Part shown: one piece after another, positions 52,072 through 61,818 of the stretch
Layout: every line of letters starts with the position of its first letter
How positions within the stretch are numbered: position 1 is the first letter of the stretch
Origin: UBA4781 sp963556045
Lineage (GTDB): Bacteria > Chloroflexota > Anaerolineae > Anaerolineales > Anaerolineaceae
Assembly: GCA_963556045.3 (NCBI GenBank)
Contig: CAUVYA020000002.1
Location: forward strand, 2,418,001-2,482,000
Length of the DNA: 64,000 bases
Reading direction: 5' to 3'
Notes under the pieces: model-generated
The model's input: only the letters and a program-made list of their open reading frames with translations
What the model was told of the DNA's origin: nothing
Databases searched by the model: none
Program-made: the position numbers and the translations under genes

Positions 52072-53763
52072 ATGACCTTCGATAAAACCATGACGCGCAC
52101 ATTTCAAATTCTGCTGGTGCTGTTTTTTGCCATCACGGCATCGAGCGCCATCCTTGGATTTTTGGGTGTGTACAGTACAGCATCCCAATTCCTTTTAACG
52201 TTTGTTCTGGTACTTGTCATCTTTCTCCTTTTCTATAAAAAGGCACAGATGGATGAGATGGAATGCACCACCGATCTGCCCGCCTGGTTGACCACCCTTC
52301 TTTTTGTACTGGGCATGCTGATCCTGGCTGCATTGATCCTGCTGCCCATCCTGCGCTGGCCGCTTTCCCATGCAGGAGATTGGTTTCCCTGGGATGCGGG
52401 AGCCTATCATTTTCCAAAGGCGGTGGAATTAATGACCGGTGGCTCGATCTGGGATATGAGCATTGCCTATGCCGATTATCCCTTCGGATATGAAAGCCTG
52501 CTTGCGATGGCTTTGCTGATCACAGGGGATACGGCATTATTCGGTTTCGTGCATGTTTTGATCGTATTATTCTTCATCAGTGCTTTTTGGATGGCGGCGC
52601 GCCGTATTACGAAAATGGATGGCGGGCTGCTATTTTTCCTGATCGTCATGCTGCTCTTGAGTGATCATTTCTTCCAATTTCTGAACATGTGGCGGGTTTT
52701 TACCCTCGATATTTACACCGTTGGAAAGAACGACATTCTGGCAGCGGCATCCATTCTGGTAGTGATCGTTTCTTTCTATAAAACACAGGATTCCTTCCAG
52801 GATGGTATGCCGGGATTCGCGCTTGCTTCCGGGTTGGCTGCCAGCATCAAACCCAATACGCTGTATGTGCTCTTTCCCCTGTGGCTGTTCCTTTTCATGC
52901 GCTTCTACCGCGAAAAACTGGCTGCTCTGGTTGGTTATGTTCTGCTATTGATCCCGGGGTTGCTGTGGCTGGTGCGTAATTTCATGGCGCTGGGGTCCTA
53001 TGCCAGCGCGGATGCCAGCCGCCTGGCAGGCTGGAGTATTGCATCCAACCTGGCGAATCCGAATTTTTACCAGAATATTCCGAAAAATCTGTTCTTGGTG
53101 CTGGCGATCGTGCTGATAGAGATTGTTCTGGCTTTGAAGAATAAAGAAGACCATTTCTGGAATGCCATCATCGCAGTGGTGTTATTCATCGGCTTCATCA
53201 GCACGCCCGTTACCGCTTATTTTGGGGCGACGGATGCGCCTCCCACCATCAACTGGCGTTTTGGGGAAGCGCTGCTGGCATTTCTGGCTGCGCTGGTAGT
53301 AAATGATGTGGCACAAATTTTGAGAGCGTGGAAGTGGAATTCCACGATGAAGCGAGTGGGAGTGGGCGCGCTGGCTGTGCTGTCTGTGGCTGCGGGAGGA
53401 TGGCTTCTTTTTGATCAGCGTGCCATGCTTCAGAGCGTTCCAGAGAATGCCTACATTCTGCATGACCAGTTTGCGCAGCCGGTGGGTGTGGATGGCTATT
53501 ACAGTGCCTATGATTACGTGCAGCGCAATGCGCACCATGCCACGGTGTGGGTGGAAAATGGACTGCCCTTCTATGTTTATGATGCAGCCTTCAGCAACAC
53601 CGTCAGCCGCCAGCAGGAAGCGGATTATGTGGTGGGGTTTCGCACGGATTGGTTCGGCGAAGGGCGAAGCGAATATCCAACGCTGATAGGGATTCTGCTG
53701 GATAATGATTCTTACCGTGAGGTCTATCAAGATAGCGAAGGGATCGTCTTAAAGCGCAGGTGA
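52072..53763 (+). CDS. multi-pass membrane protein, possible GT-C glycosyltransferase
   Basis: This 563-residue protein has about 11-12 membrane helices. After the second or third helix comes WFPWDAGAYHFPKAVELM (near 102), an acidic first-loop motif similar to the D-x-x-x-YH segment of GT-C transferases (PMT/ArnT group), which use polyprenyl-phosphate sugars. A hydrophilic domain of about 100 residues at the C-terminus (from about 455) follows the last helix and would face outward. It is alone on the plus strand before an MFS gene. No lipid-sugar synthesis genes are adjacent, but a glycosyltransferase cluster lies 2 kb further. The function is inferred weakly from topology and motif. Confidence 0.62.
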   Translation: MTFDKTMTRTFQILLVLFFAITASSAILGFLGVYSTASQFLLTFVLVLVIFLLFYKKAQMDEMECTTDLPAWLTTLLFVLGMLILAALILLPILRWPLSHAGDWFPWDAGAYHFPKAVELMTGGSIWDMSIAYADYPFGYESLLAMALLITGDTALFGFVHVLIVLFFISAFWMAARRITKMDGGLLFFLIVMLLLSDHFFQFLNMWRVFTLDIYTVGKNDILAAASILVVIVSFYKTQDSFQDGMPGFALASGLAASIKPNTLYVLFPLWLFLFMRFYREKLAALVGYVLLLIPGLLWLVRNFMALGSYASADASRLAGWSIASNLANPNFYQNIPKNLFLVLAIVLIEIVLALKNKEDHFWNAIIAVVLFIGFISTPVTAYFGATDAPPTINWRFGEALLAFLAALVVNDVAQILRAWKWNSTMKRVGVGALAVLSVAAGGWLLFDQRAMLQSVPENAYILHDQFAQPVGVDGYYSAYDYVQRNAHHATVWVENGLPFYVYDAAFSNTVSRQQEADYVVGFRTDWFGEGRSEYPTLIGILLDNDSYREVYQDSEGIVLKRR

Positions 53764-53875
53764 TCTTCCTGCTGCGAATGGTATCAAATATCTATCTCTT
53801 GATGGATATTTTCTGTTAAATCAATACAATAAAAGAAAAGTTTTATCACTTTATAAAAAAGAATAGGATGGTTTC

Positions 53876-55066
53876 ATGCATAAGTCAAAAATCCTCAATT
53901 ATGGCATGTTCGGGTTGCTGTATTTTACCCAGGGCACCGTGCTGGCATATTTTCTCAGTGTCAATGCACTCTACTTCAATGAGAATGGTTTGAGTGGGTT
54001 GGATCTGGGAATATTCGGTACCATCGCCATGATCCCGTTTGTGATCAAGATCTTCTACGGAATGCTCAGTGATCGCTACACACTGTTTGGGATGGGTCAT
54101 CGCAAGCCTTATATCTTGATCGGATTGACTATCCAGGCGCTGTGTTTGCTGGTAGTACCCCTTATCGACCTTCGCACCCACTACTGGTCTTTCGTTGGAA
54201 TTGCATTTCTGCTGCAGATGGGCATGGCATTATACGATACCTGTACCGACGGTCTGGCGCTGGATACTGTTCCACAGGAAGAAGAAGGAACCATTCAGGC
54301 GATCATGGTGGGCGGGCGTGCTCTGGGTTTGGTATTAACCGCTCCGCTGGTGGGCTTGCTGGCAGAACGTGCCGGTTGGAACTGGGTTTTTTGGTCTATC
54401 GCTATTTCAACCCTTCTTCCTTTACCACTGGTGCTGGGTATCCATGAAGATAAACATGCAGAGCAGGAAAAATTCCACTGGGAAGCATTCAGAGCATTCA
54501 AGAATAAATATGTACTTGCGATTGCTGTGGTGGGATTCGTTTTCTTCACGGTGTATGCCGGCGTGAATGCCATTGTGAATCTCTCGCTGGAAGTTCGTTT
54601 TCCGGATGCATTCGATAAAGCTGTTGCCGGGCTTATCTCGGCGGTGCTGGGGAGCGGCATCATTTTGGGAGGTATCTTTGGCGGGCGGGTGCTGGATAGG
54701 CTGGGCAAGAAAAAAGCCATCTGGTCAGCGCTTTTAACATCCCTGGTCGCGAACTTGATCTTTGCTTTCATACCCGATCCTTCGTGGGCGTGGGGGGTGG
54801 TGTTCATCGTGGGCTTATCTTTCGGGGTTCAGCAGACCATCATTTTTGCACTCTCCATGAACGCTACTGACACTCGTGTGGCTGCCTCCATGTATTCCAT
54901 TTTGATGGCGGTGACCAATGTGGCGCAGGGTCTGGGGATGTTCCTGAGCGGCAGTTTGTCGGATGGCATCGGCTTCGTGTGGGTCTTTGTAGTGCTGGGA
55001 TTGATCAACCTCTTATCCCTGCCGTTCATTAACACCATTCATAAAGGTAGATTAATCGCGGAATGA
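53876..55066 (+). CDS. major facilitator superfamily transporter, PucC/AmpG-like
   Basis: The 396-residue membrane protein has 12 predicted helices. The loop between helices 2 and 3 holds YGMLSDRYTLFGMGHRKPY, the MFS motif A variant, and the second half has a matching GRVLDRLGKKKAIW segment near 265. Helix 4 region has DTCTDGLALDTVPQEEEG, as seen in PucC/BT1/AmpG-like carriers, which move tetrapyrroles, folates or muropeptides. Substrate is unknown. The next gene starts within 14 bp, so it may be cotranscribed with the methyltransferase. Confidence 0.82.
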   Translation: MHKSKILNYGMFGLLYFTQGTVLAYFLSVNALYFNENGLSGLDLGIFGTIAMIPFVIKIFYGMLSDRYTLFGMGHRKPYILIGLTIQALCLLVVPLIDLRTHYWSFVGIAFLLQMGMALYDTCTDGLALDTVPQEEEGTIQAIMVGGRALGLVLTAPLVGLLAERAGWNWVFWSIAISTLLPLPLVLGIHEDKHAEQEKFHWEAFRAFKNKYVLAIAVVGFVFFTVYAGVNAIVNLSLEVRFPDAFDKAVAGLISAVLGSGIILGGIFGGRVLDRLGKKKAIWSALLTSLVANLIFAFIPDPSWAWGVVFIVGLSFGVQQTIIFALSMNATDTRVAASMYSILMAVTNVAQGLGMFLSGSLSDGIGFVWVFVVLGLINLLSLPFINTIHKGRLIAE

Positions 55067-55079
55067 AAGGATGCTATCC

Positions 55080-55856
55080 ATGCAGGTACATGAACATAAT
55101 CAGAAAGCATGGGATAAACTGGCAAAAGACGGTATCGAATGGTCTGTCCCAGTATCCAGCGCAGTGATCGCTGCCGCTCGCAAAGGTGATTGGCACATTC
55201 TTCTGACCGAATCCAAACCCGTTCCGCGTGATTGGTTTCCGCAGGATCTGCATGGCTGCGAGATCCTGTGCCTGGCGAGTGGGGGCGGGCAGCAGGGACC
55301 GGTGCTGGCAGCAGCGGGCGCTTCCGTTACAACCTTCGACCTGTCAGAGGAACAGCTCTTGCGCGACCGTATGGTCGCGGAACGCGAGGGGCTGCACTTG
55401 ACCACTGTGCAGGGCGATATGCGCGACCTGTCCGCGTTTCAGGATTGCTGTTTTGACCTGATCTTCCATCCCGTTTCCGATGTGTTCATCCCCGATGTAC
55501 AGCCGGTCTGGCAGGAAGCCTTTCGGGTGCTGAAAAAAGGGGGTGTCCTGCTGGCAGGTTTCTCCAATCCTGTGGAATACTGTTTCGACCAGGAATTAGC
55601 CGAGCAAGAAGGCATTTATCAGGTCAAGTACGCGCTGCCCTACTCTGACCTGACCAGCCTCACCGCGCAAGAACGCGAACAGATTTATGGGAAAGATGAA
55701 CCTTACGAATTCAGCCATACTCTCGAGGAATATATCGGCGGGCAGATCGATGCAGGCTTCTTCATCACCGGATTTTATGAATCCTGTCGCGCGCACGACC
55801 CGATTGCACAATACATGCCTTCCTACTTCGCCACGCGTGCTGTGAAACCAGAATAA
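55080..55856 (+). CDS. class I SAM-dependent methyltransferase
   Basis: The 258-residue enzyme has a Rossmann methyltransferase core: motif I is the variant ILCLASGGGQQGPVLAAAGASVTTFDLS near 63, then QGDMRDLSAF (motif II) and FDLIFHPVSDVFI, and a post-core FRVLKKGGVLLAGFSNP. The family is close to UbiE/Methyltransf_11 proteins. The start at 55080 gives a nine-base gap from AAAGG; the ATG nine bases earlier sits too close to it. It follows the MFS gene by 13 bp. Substrate is unknown. Confidence 0.85.
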   Translation: MQVHEHNQKAWDKLAKDGIEWSVPVSSAVIAAARKGDWHILLTESKPVPRDWFPQDLHGCEILCLASGGGQQGPVLAAAGASVTTFDLSEEQLLRDRMVAEREGLHLTTVQGDMRDLSAFQDCCFDLIFHPVSDVFIPDVQPVWQEAFRVLKKGGVLLAGFSNPVEYCFDQELAEQEGIYQVKYALPYSDLTSLTAQEREQIYGKDEPYEFSHTLEEYIGGQIDAGFFITGFYESCRAHDPIAQYMPSYFATRAVKPE

Positions 55857-55925
55857 AAAAGAGAAAACTGTGAAATACAGCTTCCTGAGAAATTCCTTGC
55901 AGGAGATTGTGCTAAAAAACAGCCT

Positions 55926-57008
55926 TTAGGAAGCAGCTTCACCGATGATCTGTGAGAAATACGCCAGCAGGTTGCTGGTGTTGCTGGCAAGGCTGTAGTG
56001 CTGCTCGACCTTCCTTCGCCCGTTCAAGCCCAGTTTGTGACGCAGCGCGCGATCTGCTCCTAACTGTCTAAAAGCAGTGATCCATTCCTGCGTGGAAGAT
56101 GCCAGATAGCCGTTGACATTGTGTTCCACGATCTCCTGATTGACTCCCACCGGAGATGCGATCACCGGCAGACCGCAAGCCATATACTGGATCAATTTAT
56201 AACCGCATTTCCCGCGCTCAAAGGGAGCGTCAAAAAGCGGCATGATACCCACATCGAACTGCTGGATCTGTGCCACTTCGCTATCTTCACGCCAGGGCTG
56301 GGTTTCGATCGGCAGCTCACGCATGCTGTCGGGCACTTCTGCGCCAACCAGGATGCAGTGTGTATGCTCATCCAGCACTGCCGCCAGCGCGGGTTTGATG
56401 ATCTCCAGGAAATGCACGGTCTTGGGCGTGCCGATCCAGCCGATCACGAATTCCGATCGTTCTTCAGGTTGCCCGATTGAATAGAGATCCGTATCCACTA
56501 CACTGGGAAGGATCTGGATGGAAGATGCGCCTGCCTGTGCAGCGTGCTCTGCCAGATATGTATTTCCGACGGTCAGCCCGCTGGAAGTCTGCATGACGCG
56601 GTCGATTTTCGAGGAAAGCAGTGCCCTTACAAGTGGGTTGTGATGCATGTCATAGCGATGGAACACCGCATCATCATAATCCACGATCATGGGAATGGAA
56701 CGTTTATAAAACAATTTCTCCATACCCGGCACGATCCATGGAAACAATTCCTGCTGCAGCCAAATCAGATCGAAATCTTTTCTACCGATCATTTGAAAAA
56801 TGCGTTTGAAGTAGGAATTGAGCACTGAAAGAGGGTTGATGGCTTGCTCCCCGTACAGGGCAGTCATGTAGGAATCAGAGAAGAAAGGCTGGATGCTGAT
56901 CTCATAGCCTGCCTTTTGTAAAGCGGGCAGGTACTGGTACATTCTTACACGGCTGCTGGGACCCAGTTCGGTGTAGCGTGGCAGGATCAGGATGCGTTTG
57001 CCGCTCAT
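55926..57008 (-). CDS. glycosyltransferase, GT4/GT1 group
   Basis: The 360-residue protein is a GT-B fold transferase. The N-terminal half is short on motifs but starts ILILPRYTELGPSSRVRMYQYLPAL. The C-terminal half has FVIGWIGTPKTVHFLE, VGIMPLFDAPFERGKCGYKLIQYMACGLPVIASPVG (the E-x7-E-like donor region) and a final helix LGLNGRRKVEQHYSL. It is the last of three genes whose coding ends overlap by four bases, so it is part of a single glycan operon. The donor sugar and acceptor are unknown; an exopolysaccharide or cell-surface glycan is likely. Confidence 0.86.
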   Translation of the reverse strand: MSGKRILILPRYTELGPSSRVRMYQYLPALQKAGYEISIQPFFSDSYMTALYGEQAINPLSVLNSYFKRIFQMIGRKDFDLIWLQQELFPWIVPGMEKLFYKRSIPMIVDYDDAVFHRYDMHHNPLVRALLSSKIDRVMQTSSGLTVGNTYLAEHAAQAGASSIQILPSVVDTDLYSIGQPEERSEFVIGWIGTPKTVHFLEIIKPALAAVLDEHTHCILVGAEVPDSMRELPIETQPWREDSEVAQIQQFDVGIMPLFDAPFERGKCGYKLIQYMACGLPVIASPVGVNQEIVEHNVNGYLASSTQEWITAFRQLGADRALRHKLGLNGRRKVEQHYSLASNTSNLLAYFSQIIGEAAS

Positions 57009-57940
57009 GGTTTCCTCACGATGGCGGGTATGCTGACGATGAACAGGGCGATCGCGCTGATGGTTGCCCAGATCTCTCGTGGTGAAATCCGCAGCACCGC
57101 CCGCAAGAGCCGCGCAGCGAATTCAAGGCTGATGGTAGCCAGTACGATCAGGATCGCATTGACCAATCCAAAATGCTTGCGAACGTACAGGGCGCGGCTG
57201 CGCAGCAGGTAGAACAGTCGTTTTCCCTGAATGCTTTCCGTTGCTCCGCCGCCGGCATGCAGGACGCTGACTTCACAAAGATAAAGCGTTTTCCATCCCT
57301 TCTGCAGCGCACGGTAGCTGATATCCACATCCTCGTAATACATAAAAAAGCGTTCGTCAAATCCGTGCAGTTCGTTGAAGGCGCTTCTTTTCATCAGGAA
57401 GAAAGCACCGGGGACCTGGTCTACGATCTGTGTTCGCTGGTAATCCATATTCCTTATAAAATGCGGAGGAAAGATACCGGGAAATAGATGATCCAAGTAA
57501 AGCATGCGCGGATATAAAAGTTTGCATCGGGGGAAACGAGCCACATTCTGCTGGATTTTTCCATCGCGTCCGATCAACTGCACTCCGATGATGCCCACAT
57601 CGGTTGCAAGCGTATCAGATGAAAGCAGAGCAGTGAGGTTTGCCAGAGTATCAGGAAAGGGGATGATATCCGGATTCAGGAAAAGGATATGATCTGCTTT
57701 CCCTGCTGATGCACCCAGATTGCATCCTCTCCCAAATCCCAGGTTTGTTTCGGGGCGGAGCAGTTTGCAGCCATATTGCTGCGTGAGATCATCCACTTTT
57801 TGCTCTTTTTCTCCATTATCTACCACGATCAGTTCTCCAGGGAGCGCAATGGAGGATGTGCGAATGGAAGAGACACAGTCCTGCAGCAGGTCGCTTGAAT
57901 TCCAGTTGATGATCACGATATCCAGTAAGGTTTTATTCAT
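57005..57940 (-). CDS. glycosyltransferase family 2, rhamnosyltransferase-like
   Basis: This 311-residue GT-A transferase has the N-terminal strand DIVIINWNSSDLLQDCVSSI, the nucleotide-binding ETNLGFGRGCNLGASAGKADHILFLNPD (the DxD position is N-P-D), and FDERFFMYYEDVDISYRALQKGW, a segment typical of rhamnosyltransferases. One or two membrane helices at the C-terminus (about 245-305) would attach it to the membrane. The start ATG overlaps the preceding gene by four bases, as does its end with the next. It is the middle member of a three-gene cluster. Confidence 0.88.
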   Translation of the reverse strand: MNKTLLDIVIINWNSSDLLQDCVSSIRTSSIALPGELIVVDNGEKEQKVDDLTQQYGCKLLRPETNLGFGRGCNLGASAGKADHILFLNPDIIPFPDTLANLTALLSSDTLATDVGIIGVQLIGRDGKIQQNVARFPRCKLLYPRMLYLDHLFPGIFPPHFIRNMDYQRTQIVDQVPGAFFLMKRSAFNELHGFDERFFMYYEDVDISYRALQKGWKTLYLCEVSVLHAGGGATESIQGKRLFYLLRSRALYVRKHFGLVNAILIVLATISLEFAARLLRAVLRISPREIWATISAIALFIVSIPAIVRKP

Positions 57941-58965
57941 GGCAGTTTCTGATTTCTTCTCCTCCGCTGAACACGATTATATTTTCTCAGTCGGAAACCA
58001 AGCAAAAATGGAGCGAATACTTGCTTGTTGAGAAGATGATTGATCTCCCGGATACCGGCAGTTCGATGTCTTTGAATGTTTCTTCGCTTTTTTAACATGG
58101 CTCCGGTCTTTAAGAAGGCATCCCATTTTGCTTTTAACACGATCCTGCCGCGTCTGTGTGCAAGGTATTTCAGGAAGAAGATGAGGTTTGCGATAATTCG
58201 AATGGGGAGATAGAAAACGAAGAGTGCCGCTGGCATGTTTTTCAGGAATGTCCAGTCGGAATTACGGTGATGGTGATAGACCGCAAAATCGCTATCCTGT
58301 CCGGTGCTGGTTGATCCCACGTGTTCCACACGGGCAGATGGGAGGAAAACACACTGACCCCCCGCCAGGTTGATGCGGAATCCCAGATCCACATCTTCGA
58401 AATAGCTGAAATAATCTTCGTCAAACCCACCCACCTGCAGGAACACATCGCGTTTGTAAAATGCCGCTGCCGCGTTGGGCGAAAAGATGCGCTCCGGTTC
58501 TTTTGGAGCGCTGCTGACCGGGTATCCATAGCCGCGTTTCCAGGCGTTCCCGCTGAAGTTGTACACATCTCCGCTTCCATCAATCAACTCTGGATGGTTG
58601 TACTGCGTGATGAGTGAACCAAAGGCGGCAGCCTGTGGGAACTTTGACTGCTCTTTGTGGAACTGTTCCAGCCAATCCTTTTTCGGAAAGGCATCCGCAT
58701 TCAACAGGGCAAGCCACTGCCCATCTGCAAGCCGTGCGCCGTAATTGCAGGCGCATGCAAAACCTTTGTTTTCATTAAAATGGATGATATGAACAGTAAA
58801 TGAACTGCACATCTTTTCAACTTGTTTTTGGTTGAAAGCAAGTGATCCATTATCAATGATGATCACTTCAAAATCGCGAAAAGACTGCTGAGAAATACTC
58901 TCCAGTGAGCGTGGGAGGGTTTCATCGCTGTTCCAGGTTGGGATGATGATTGAAATGAAGGTCAT
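57937..58965 (-). CDS. glycosyltransferase family 2
   Basis: The 342-residue GT-A transferase is a relative of the next gene: ISIIIPTWNSDETLPRSLES at the start, NKGFACACNYGARLADGQWLALLNADAFP with the metal-site variant NAD, and GGFDEDYFSYFEDVDLGFRINLAGG. It ends in a basic tail (HRTAGIREINH, RRRRNQK) after one hydrophobic segment near 250. It is the first gene of the cluster and shares a four-base overlap with the following one. A role in making a surface glycan is inferred. Confidence 0.88.
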   Translation of the reverse strand: MTFISIIIPTWNSDETLPRSLESISQQSFRDFEVIIIDNGSLAFNQKQVEKMCSSFTVHIIHFNENKGFACACNYGARLADGQWLALLNADAFPKKDWLEQFHKEQSKFPQAAAFGSLITQYNHPELIDGSGDVYNFSGNAWKRGYGYPVSSAPKEPERIFSPNAAAAFYKRDVFLQVGGFDEDYFSYFEDVDLGFRINLAGGQCVFLPSARVEHVGSTSTGQDSDFAVYHHHRNSDWTFLKNMPAALFVFYLPIRIIANLIFFLKYLAHRRGRIVLKAKWDAFLKTGAMLKKRRNIQRHRTAGIREINHLLNKQVFAPFLLGFRLRKYNRVQRRRRNQKLP

Positions 58966-59248
58966 AGGTAAAGCCGTAAATCTTTTTTTGTTTGGTCAAT
59001 CTTATCATTTACACGGATCATTAATTCATCGAATTTGGTGGCAATGTGAACTATTTCGACATAAATCGGTGGTGTACGGGTCACGAGATCAAGAAAAAAA
59101 CTTTCAGGATGCAATCAAGTGACGAGTAAAAAGACGTACCCGCATGCCATCGCTTTGCCTGATTAATTATATAGTACTTGAGAATTCCACCTGAGAATAC
59201 AGCAGGCATTTGATACTGAAGGAGAATGAGGGTCAATGTTTTCTTGCA

Positions 59249-60586
59249 TTAACGACTTAGAAGCAGAACCCGGTCAAAATAGTCTTTTGCCCCGGCACAA
59301 TCGCCTTTTAAATGTTTTGTTATTGATTCCCATTGAAGGGTCGTTCGAGACTCCTTCCAGGCGTCTTCAATGGCATTGCCCATGCAGCCGCATCCGGCAT
59401 GGTAAATACCCAGGGTGATGCGCCAAAGGGTTTCAAAATCGGTGACTGCATTGGTTGATTTGCGTGTGTAGTTGTAGACTACCTGTGCTGCCTGCATGGA
59501 TGCTGCATTGAGAATTTCTGCGATGAGGATATATTCTTGATCTGTTCCAATATCCTGCAGCGCGTATCCGATCAGATGCTGGATCTGGTCATCGTATAAT
59601 TTGAAATACCCCCTTGTACATATCGTTTCGTCATAGAGGTCTGTACATTTCTGTGTAAAATAGGGGCGATTCCACTTTAACAGCATATCTACCCCATCTT
59701 CTGTTATCATTGCCTGCCCATACTCATCATCGATCTCCCAATTTGGCCAGAATTGGGATTCCAGTGCGATGATGCCCTTGATCAGTTTTGGGGGAATTCG
59801 AGCGGATTGTGCGGCAAGGAAGATCTCTTCATCATGCGCATTCTGCCACTCCACAACCTCTGCATAGGCGGCTTCCATTCCACAGGGGGTCGCAGCCCCA
59901 TTTGTTTCCAGACCACCGTTGGAACAAGCACCGGCATTTACTGTGCCATTCCAGATCAATTTTCCGGCTAACAGGGCAAGATCATTGGAAGTGGCGATAT
60001 CAGTTGCGCTCTCATACTGGATTTCCCAGCCGCTTTCAGAGGTTTCCAGTGGTGGAAAGGTGTTCCATGCCAGCGCATACGTTGGGACTGAATCCTGCCA
60101 TTGATATCCAAGCAGCTCCACTCGATTTAATCCTGTTTCCTGGCTCAGGACGGTTAAACGGAAATAGAAGTGATTTTTAGCAAATACTTTCCCATCTTCG
60201 TTCTCAAACCAGTATTCCAGGTAAGAACCATTTGAATAGGTTGGAGGAAGTTGGAATTTGATATCCAGACTATCAAAATAATACTTTTGTCCGTCAATTG
60301 CAATTCGTAGAGCATAATCTGCATTTTCAACATCAAGACCTGTCACAGAAAAGTGCAGAATTGGCATTTCAATACAGGTTCCCCAAATTGGGCAGTTAAA
60401 GGGAACCACGGATATGGACGTGTTGTTAATGATTGCGGTTTGTTGGACGATTATTGCATTACTTTTTACCTCAGAGTAATTCTGGTAATTTAACGGCATA
60501 CATGGGATTGAAACACACACAAACAAACCGGCAAGCATGCCCTTACAAATACAATCTTTCGCCCACTTGATAAAAAGTTTCATCAT
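59249..60586 (-). CDS. secreted protein with lytic-transglycosylase-like C-terminal domain
   Basis: This 445-residue protein has an N-terminal signal segment (about 10-32), a beta-rich region (about 55-175) with a Cys pair in FNCPIWGTCIEM, and a helical C-terminal half from about 245. There AQSARIPPKLIKGIIALESQFWPNW resembles the catalytic helix of goose-type/SLT lysozymes, with Glu in ALESQF. The later GQAMITEDG segment recalls the GLMQI loop. Several paired cysteines suggest disulfides outside the cell. No clear ribosome-binding site is seen; either of two adjacent ATGs (60586 or 60583) may be used. It may act on peptidoglycan; the fold match is moderate. Confidence 0.6.
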   Translation of the reverse strand: MMKLFIKWAKDCICKGMLAGLFVCVSIPCMPLNYQNYSEVKSNAIIVQQTAIINNTSISVVPFNCPIWGTCIEMPILHFSVTGLDVENADYALRIAIDGQKYYFDSLDIKFQLPPTYSNGSYLEYWFENEDGKVFAKNHFYFRLTVLSQETGLNRVELLGYQWQDSVPTYALAWNTFPPLETSESGWEIQYESATDIATSNDLALLAGKLIWNGTVNAGACSNGGLETNGAATPCGMEAAYAEVVEWQNAHDEEIFLAAQSARIPPKLIKGIIALESQFWPNWEIDDEYGQAMITEDGVDMLLKWNRPYFTQKCTDLYDETICTRGYFKLYDDQIQHLIGYALQDIGTDQEYILIAEILNAASMQAAQVVYNYTRKSTNAVTDFETLWRITLGIYHAGCGCMGNAIEDAWKESRTTLQWESITKHLKGDCAGAKDYFDRVLLLSR

Positions 60587-60718
60587 CTATTGAAATAGTA
60601 CATATGGAATGGTGCCAATAATAATGGTCAATTATCCAATCTTTTACTAAGCATGGTCTCGATGACAAAGATCAAGGATACCCGTATTATGCTTTTTTAT
60701 TAGTTTACCGTAACTTGA

Positions 60719-61486
60719 TCATTTTTGAATATCAATGAATAGAGGAATAGCTGAAACAGCTAGTCCTTGCTCATAATAGCTGTTTGCCGTGGTAAGGGTA
60801 TCAGACATGGAAGTATCATCAATTTCCAGTAAATAGGTATTCGTATTCGCGTCCAGGATTTTGCTGATGCTGGTGTTCATTTCATTGATGATCGTATTGA
60901 TCTCTTCGAGAGGGATTTGAGCGGGAAATGTGACAAGGATCTCATTCGTAATGGCTTTTTCGGAACCGTCTACGATGAAAACAGGATTGACCTGGGAATA
61001 GGAATTGGAATTGATACGCAGTAAATTGATCGTTGCTATCAGCGTTTCCTGAGAAATTCCTGATAGGAGTGGTACCAGCATGACCCCTGAATCGGTTAAT
61101 GATGTTATTCCATCAATATCAGCAAATCCGTTCAGATTCAGGATTGCTGAATCCTGCTCTGTCGTATTCTCACTATGAAATTTTATCGTGATCCATTCAA
61201 GGGATGGTGTTAAAAAAAGACGTTCTCCATTTTCATAATAATACAAAGAACTGCCATCGCTCTCGATTTGCTGCAAACCGCCCAGTTCGTCAAGACCGGG
61301 TCGTTCTTCACCGACAGGTGGTTCGGGTGGTCCACCGATCACGATCTCTTTCACTTCCATTGTCGCGCTGCTTTCCATTTCAGCAATCGGCTGTGGACTG
61401 CATGCCGATAAAATGGTGCACACAATAGCGCAAAATATCGAAAAAACGATCACTCTTTGTTTAACATGCAAGAATGGTAAATTCAT
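60719..61486 (-). CDS. lipoprotein consisting mainly of a subtilase-prodomain-like module
   Basis: This 255-residue protein starts at the ATG at 61486, giving a signal peptide with lipobox LSAC. After an acidic spacer come two domains. The region NPVFIVDGSEKAITNEILVTFPAQIPLEEINTII, with the following TYLLEIDDTSMSDTLTTANSYYEQGLAVSAIPLFI, closely follows the propeptide module found ahead of fervidolysin-like subtilisin proteases. The usual catalytic domain (Asp-His-Ser) should start right after this point, but the frame ends at IDIQK and only 130 bp remain before the next gene. It is therefore a stand-alone prodomain or a truncated protease. Possible role: an anchored protease inhibitor or chaperone. 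Confidence 0.65.
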   Translation of the reverse strand: MNLPFLHVKQRVIVFSIFCAIVCTILSACSPQPIAEMESSATMEVKEIVIGGPPEPPVGEERPGLDELGGLQQIESDGSSLYYYENGERLFLTPSLEWITIKFHSENTTEQDSAILNLNGFADIDGITSLTDSGVMLVPLLSGISQETLIATINLLRINSNSYSQVNPVFIVDGSEKAITNEILVTFPAQIPLEEINTIINEMNTSISKILDANTNTYLLEIDDTSMSDTLTTANSYYEQGLAVSAIPLFIDIQK

Positions 61487-61818
61487 TATATTCTTTCTTA
61501 TTTCGTTTGCATTCTCTTTCGCAACGGAATCACGTGAAAACATGGTGTATGATGGAACAAAACGAGCGTGGTTTCAAAATACCTGTGATCATTGTGTGGA
61601 TTTTGTCATTCTACCATCTATTTCATGGCTGCTGTACAGTACAAAAAAAGAATACTGTATATAGAACCTGATATGGTACAGAGAATAAGGATGGGACAAA
61701 TGGTTCTGAGCGATTGGCAGCTCTATGGCAGTTCATAATGTTTGCAAATAGCCAAATGGACAGTTCTTGATAGGTTTGTTTATGTATTATGCAACGAGGT
61801 TATTCAAAAGGAGATCAA
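61487..61818. other. intergenic region before the DUF4173-like gene, no gene seen
   Basis: This gap of 332 bp holds no plausible coding frame. It contains small palindromes around 61634 (CTGTACAG, then another TACTGTA) that could be a dyad for a regulator, and a good ribosome site (AAAGGAG) at its end. The divergent genes on both sides make this the place for two promoters, but no clear -35/-10 pair was identified. Confidence 0.35.

Noticed and set aside
60587..60718. Remnant of a subtilase catalytic domain after the prodomain-like lipoprotein
   Set aside because: No Asp-, His- or Ser-site motif of subtilases is found in any frame of the 130 bp.
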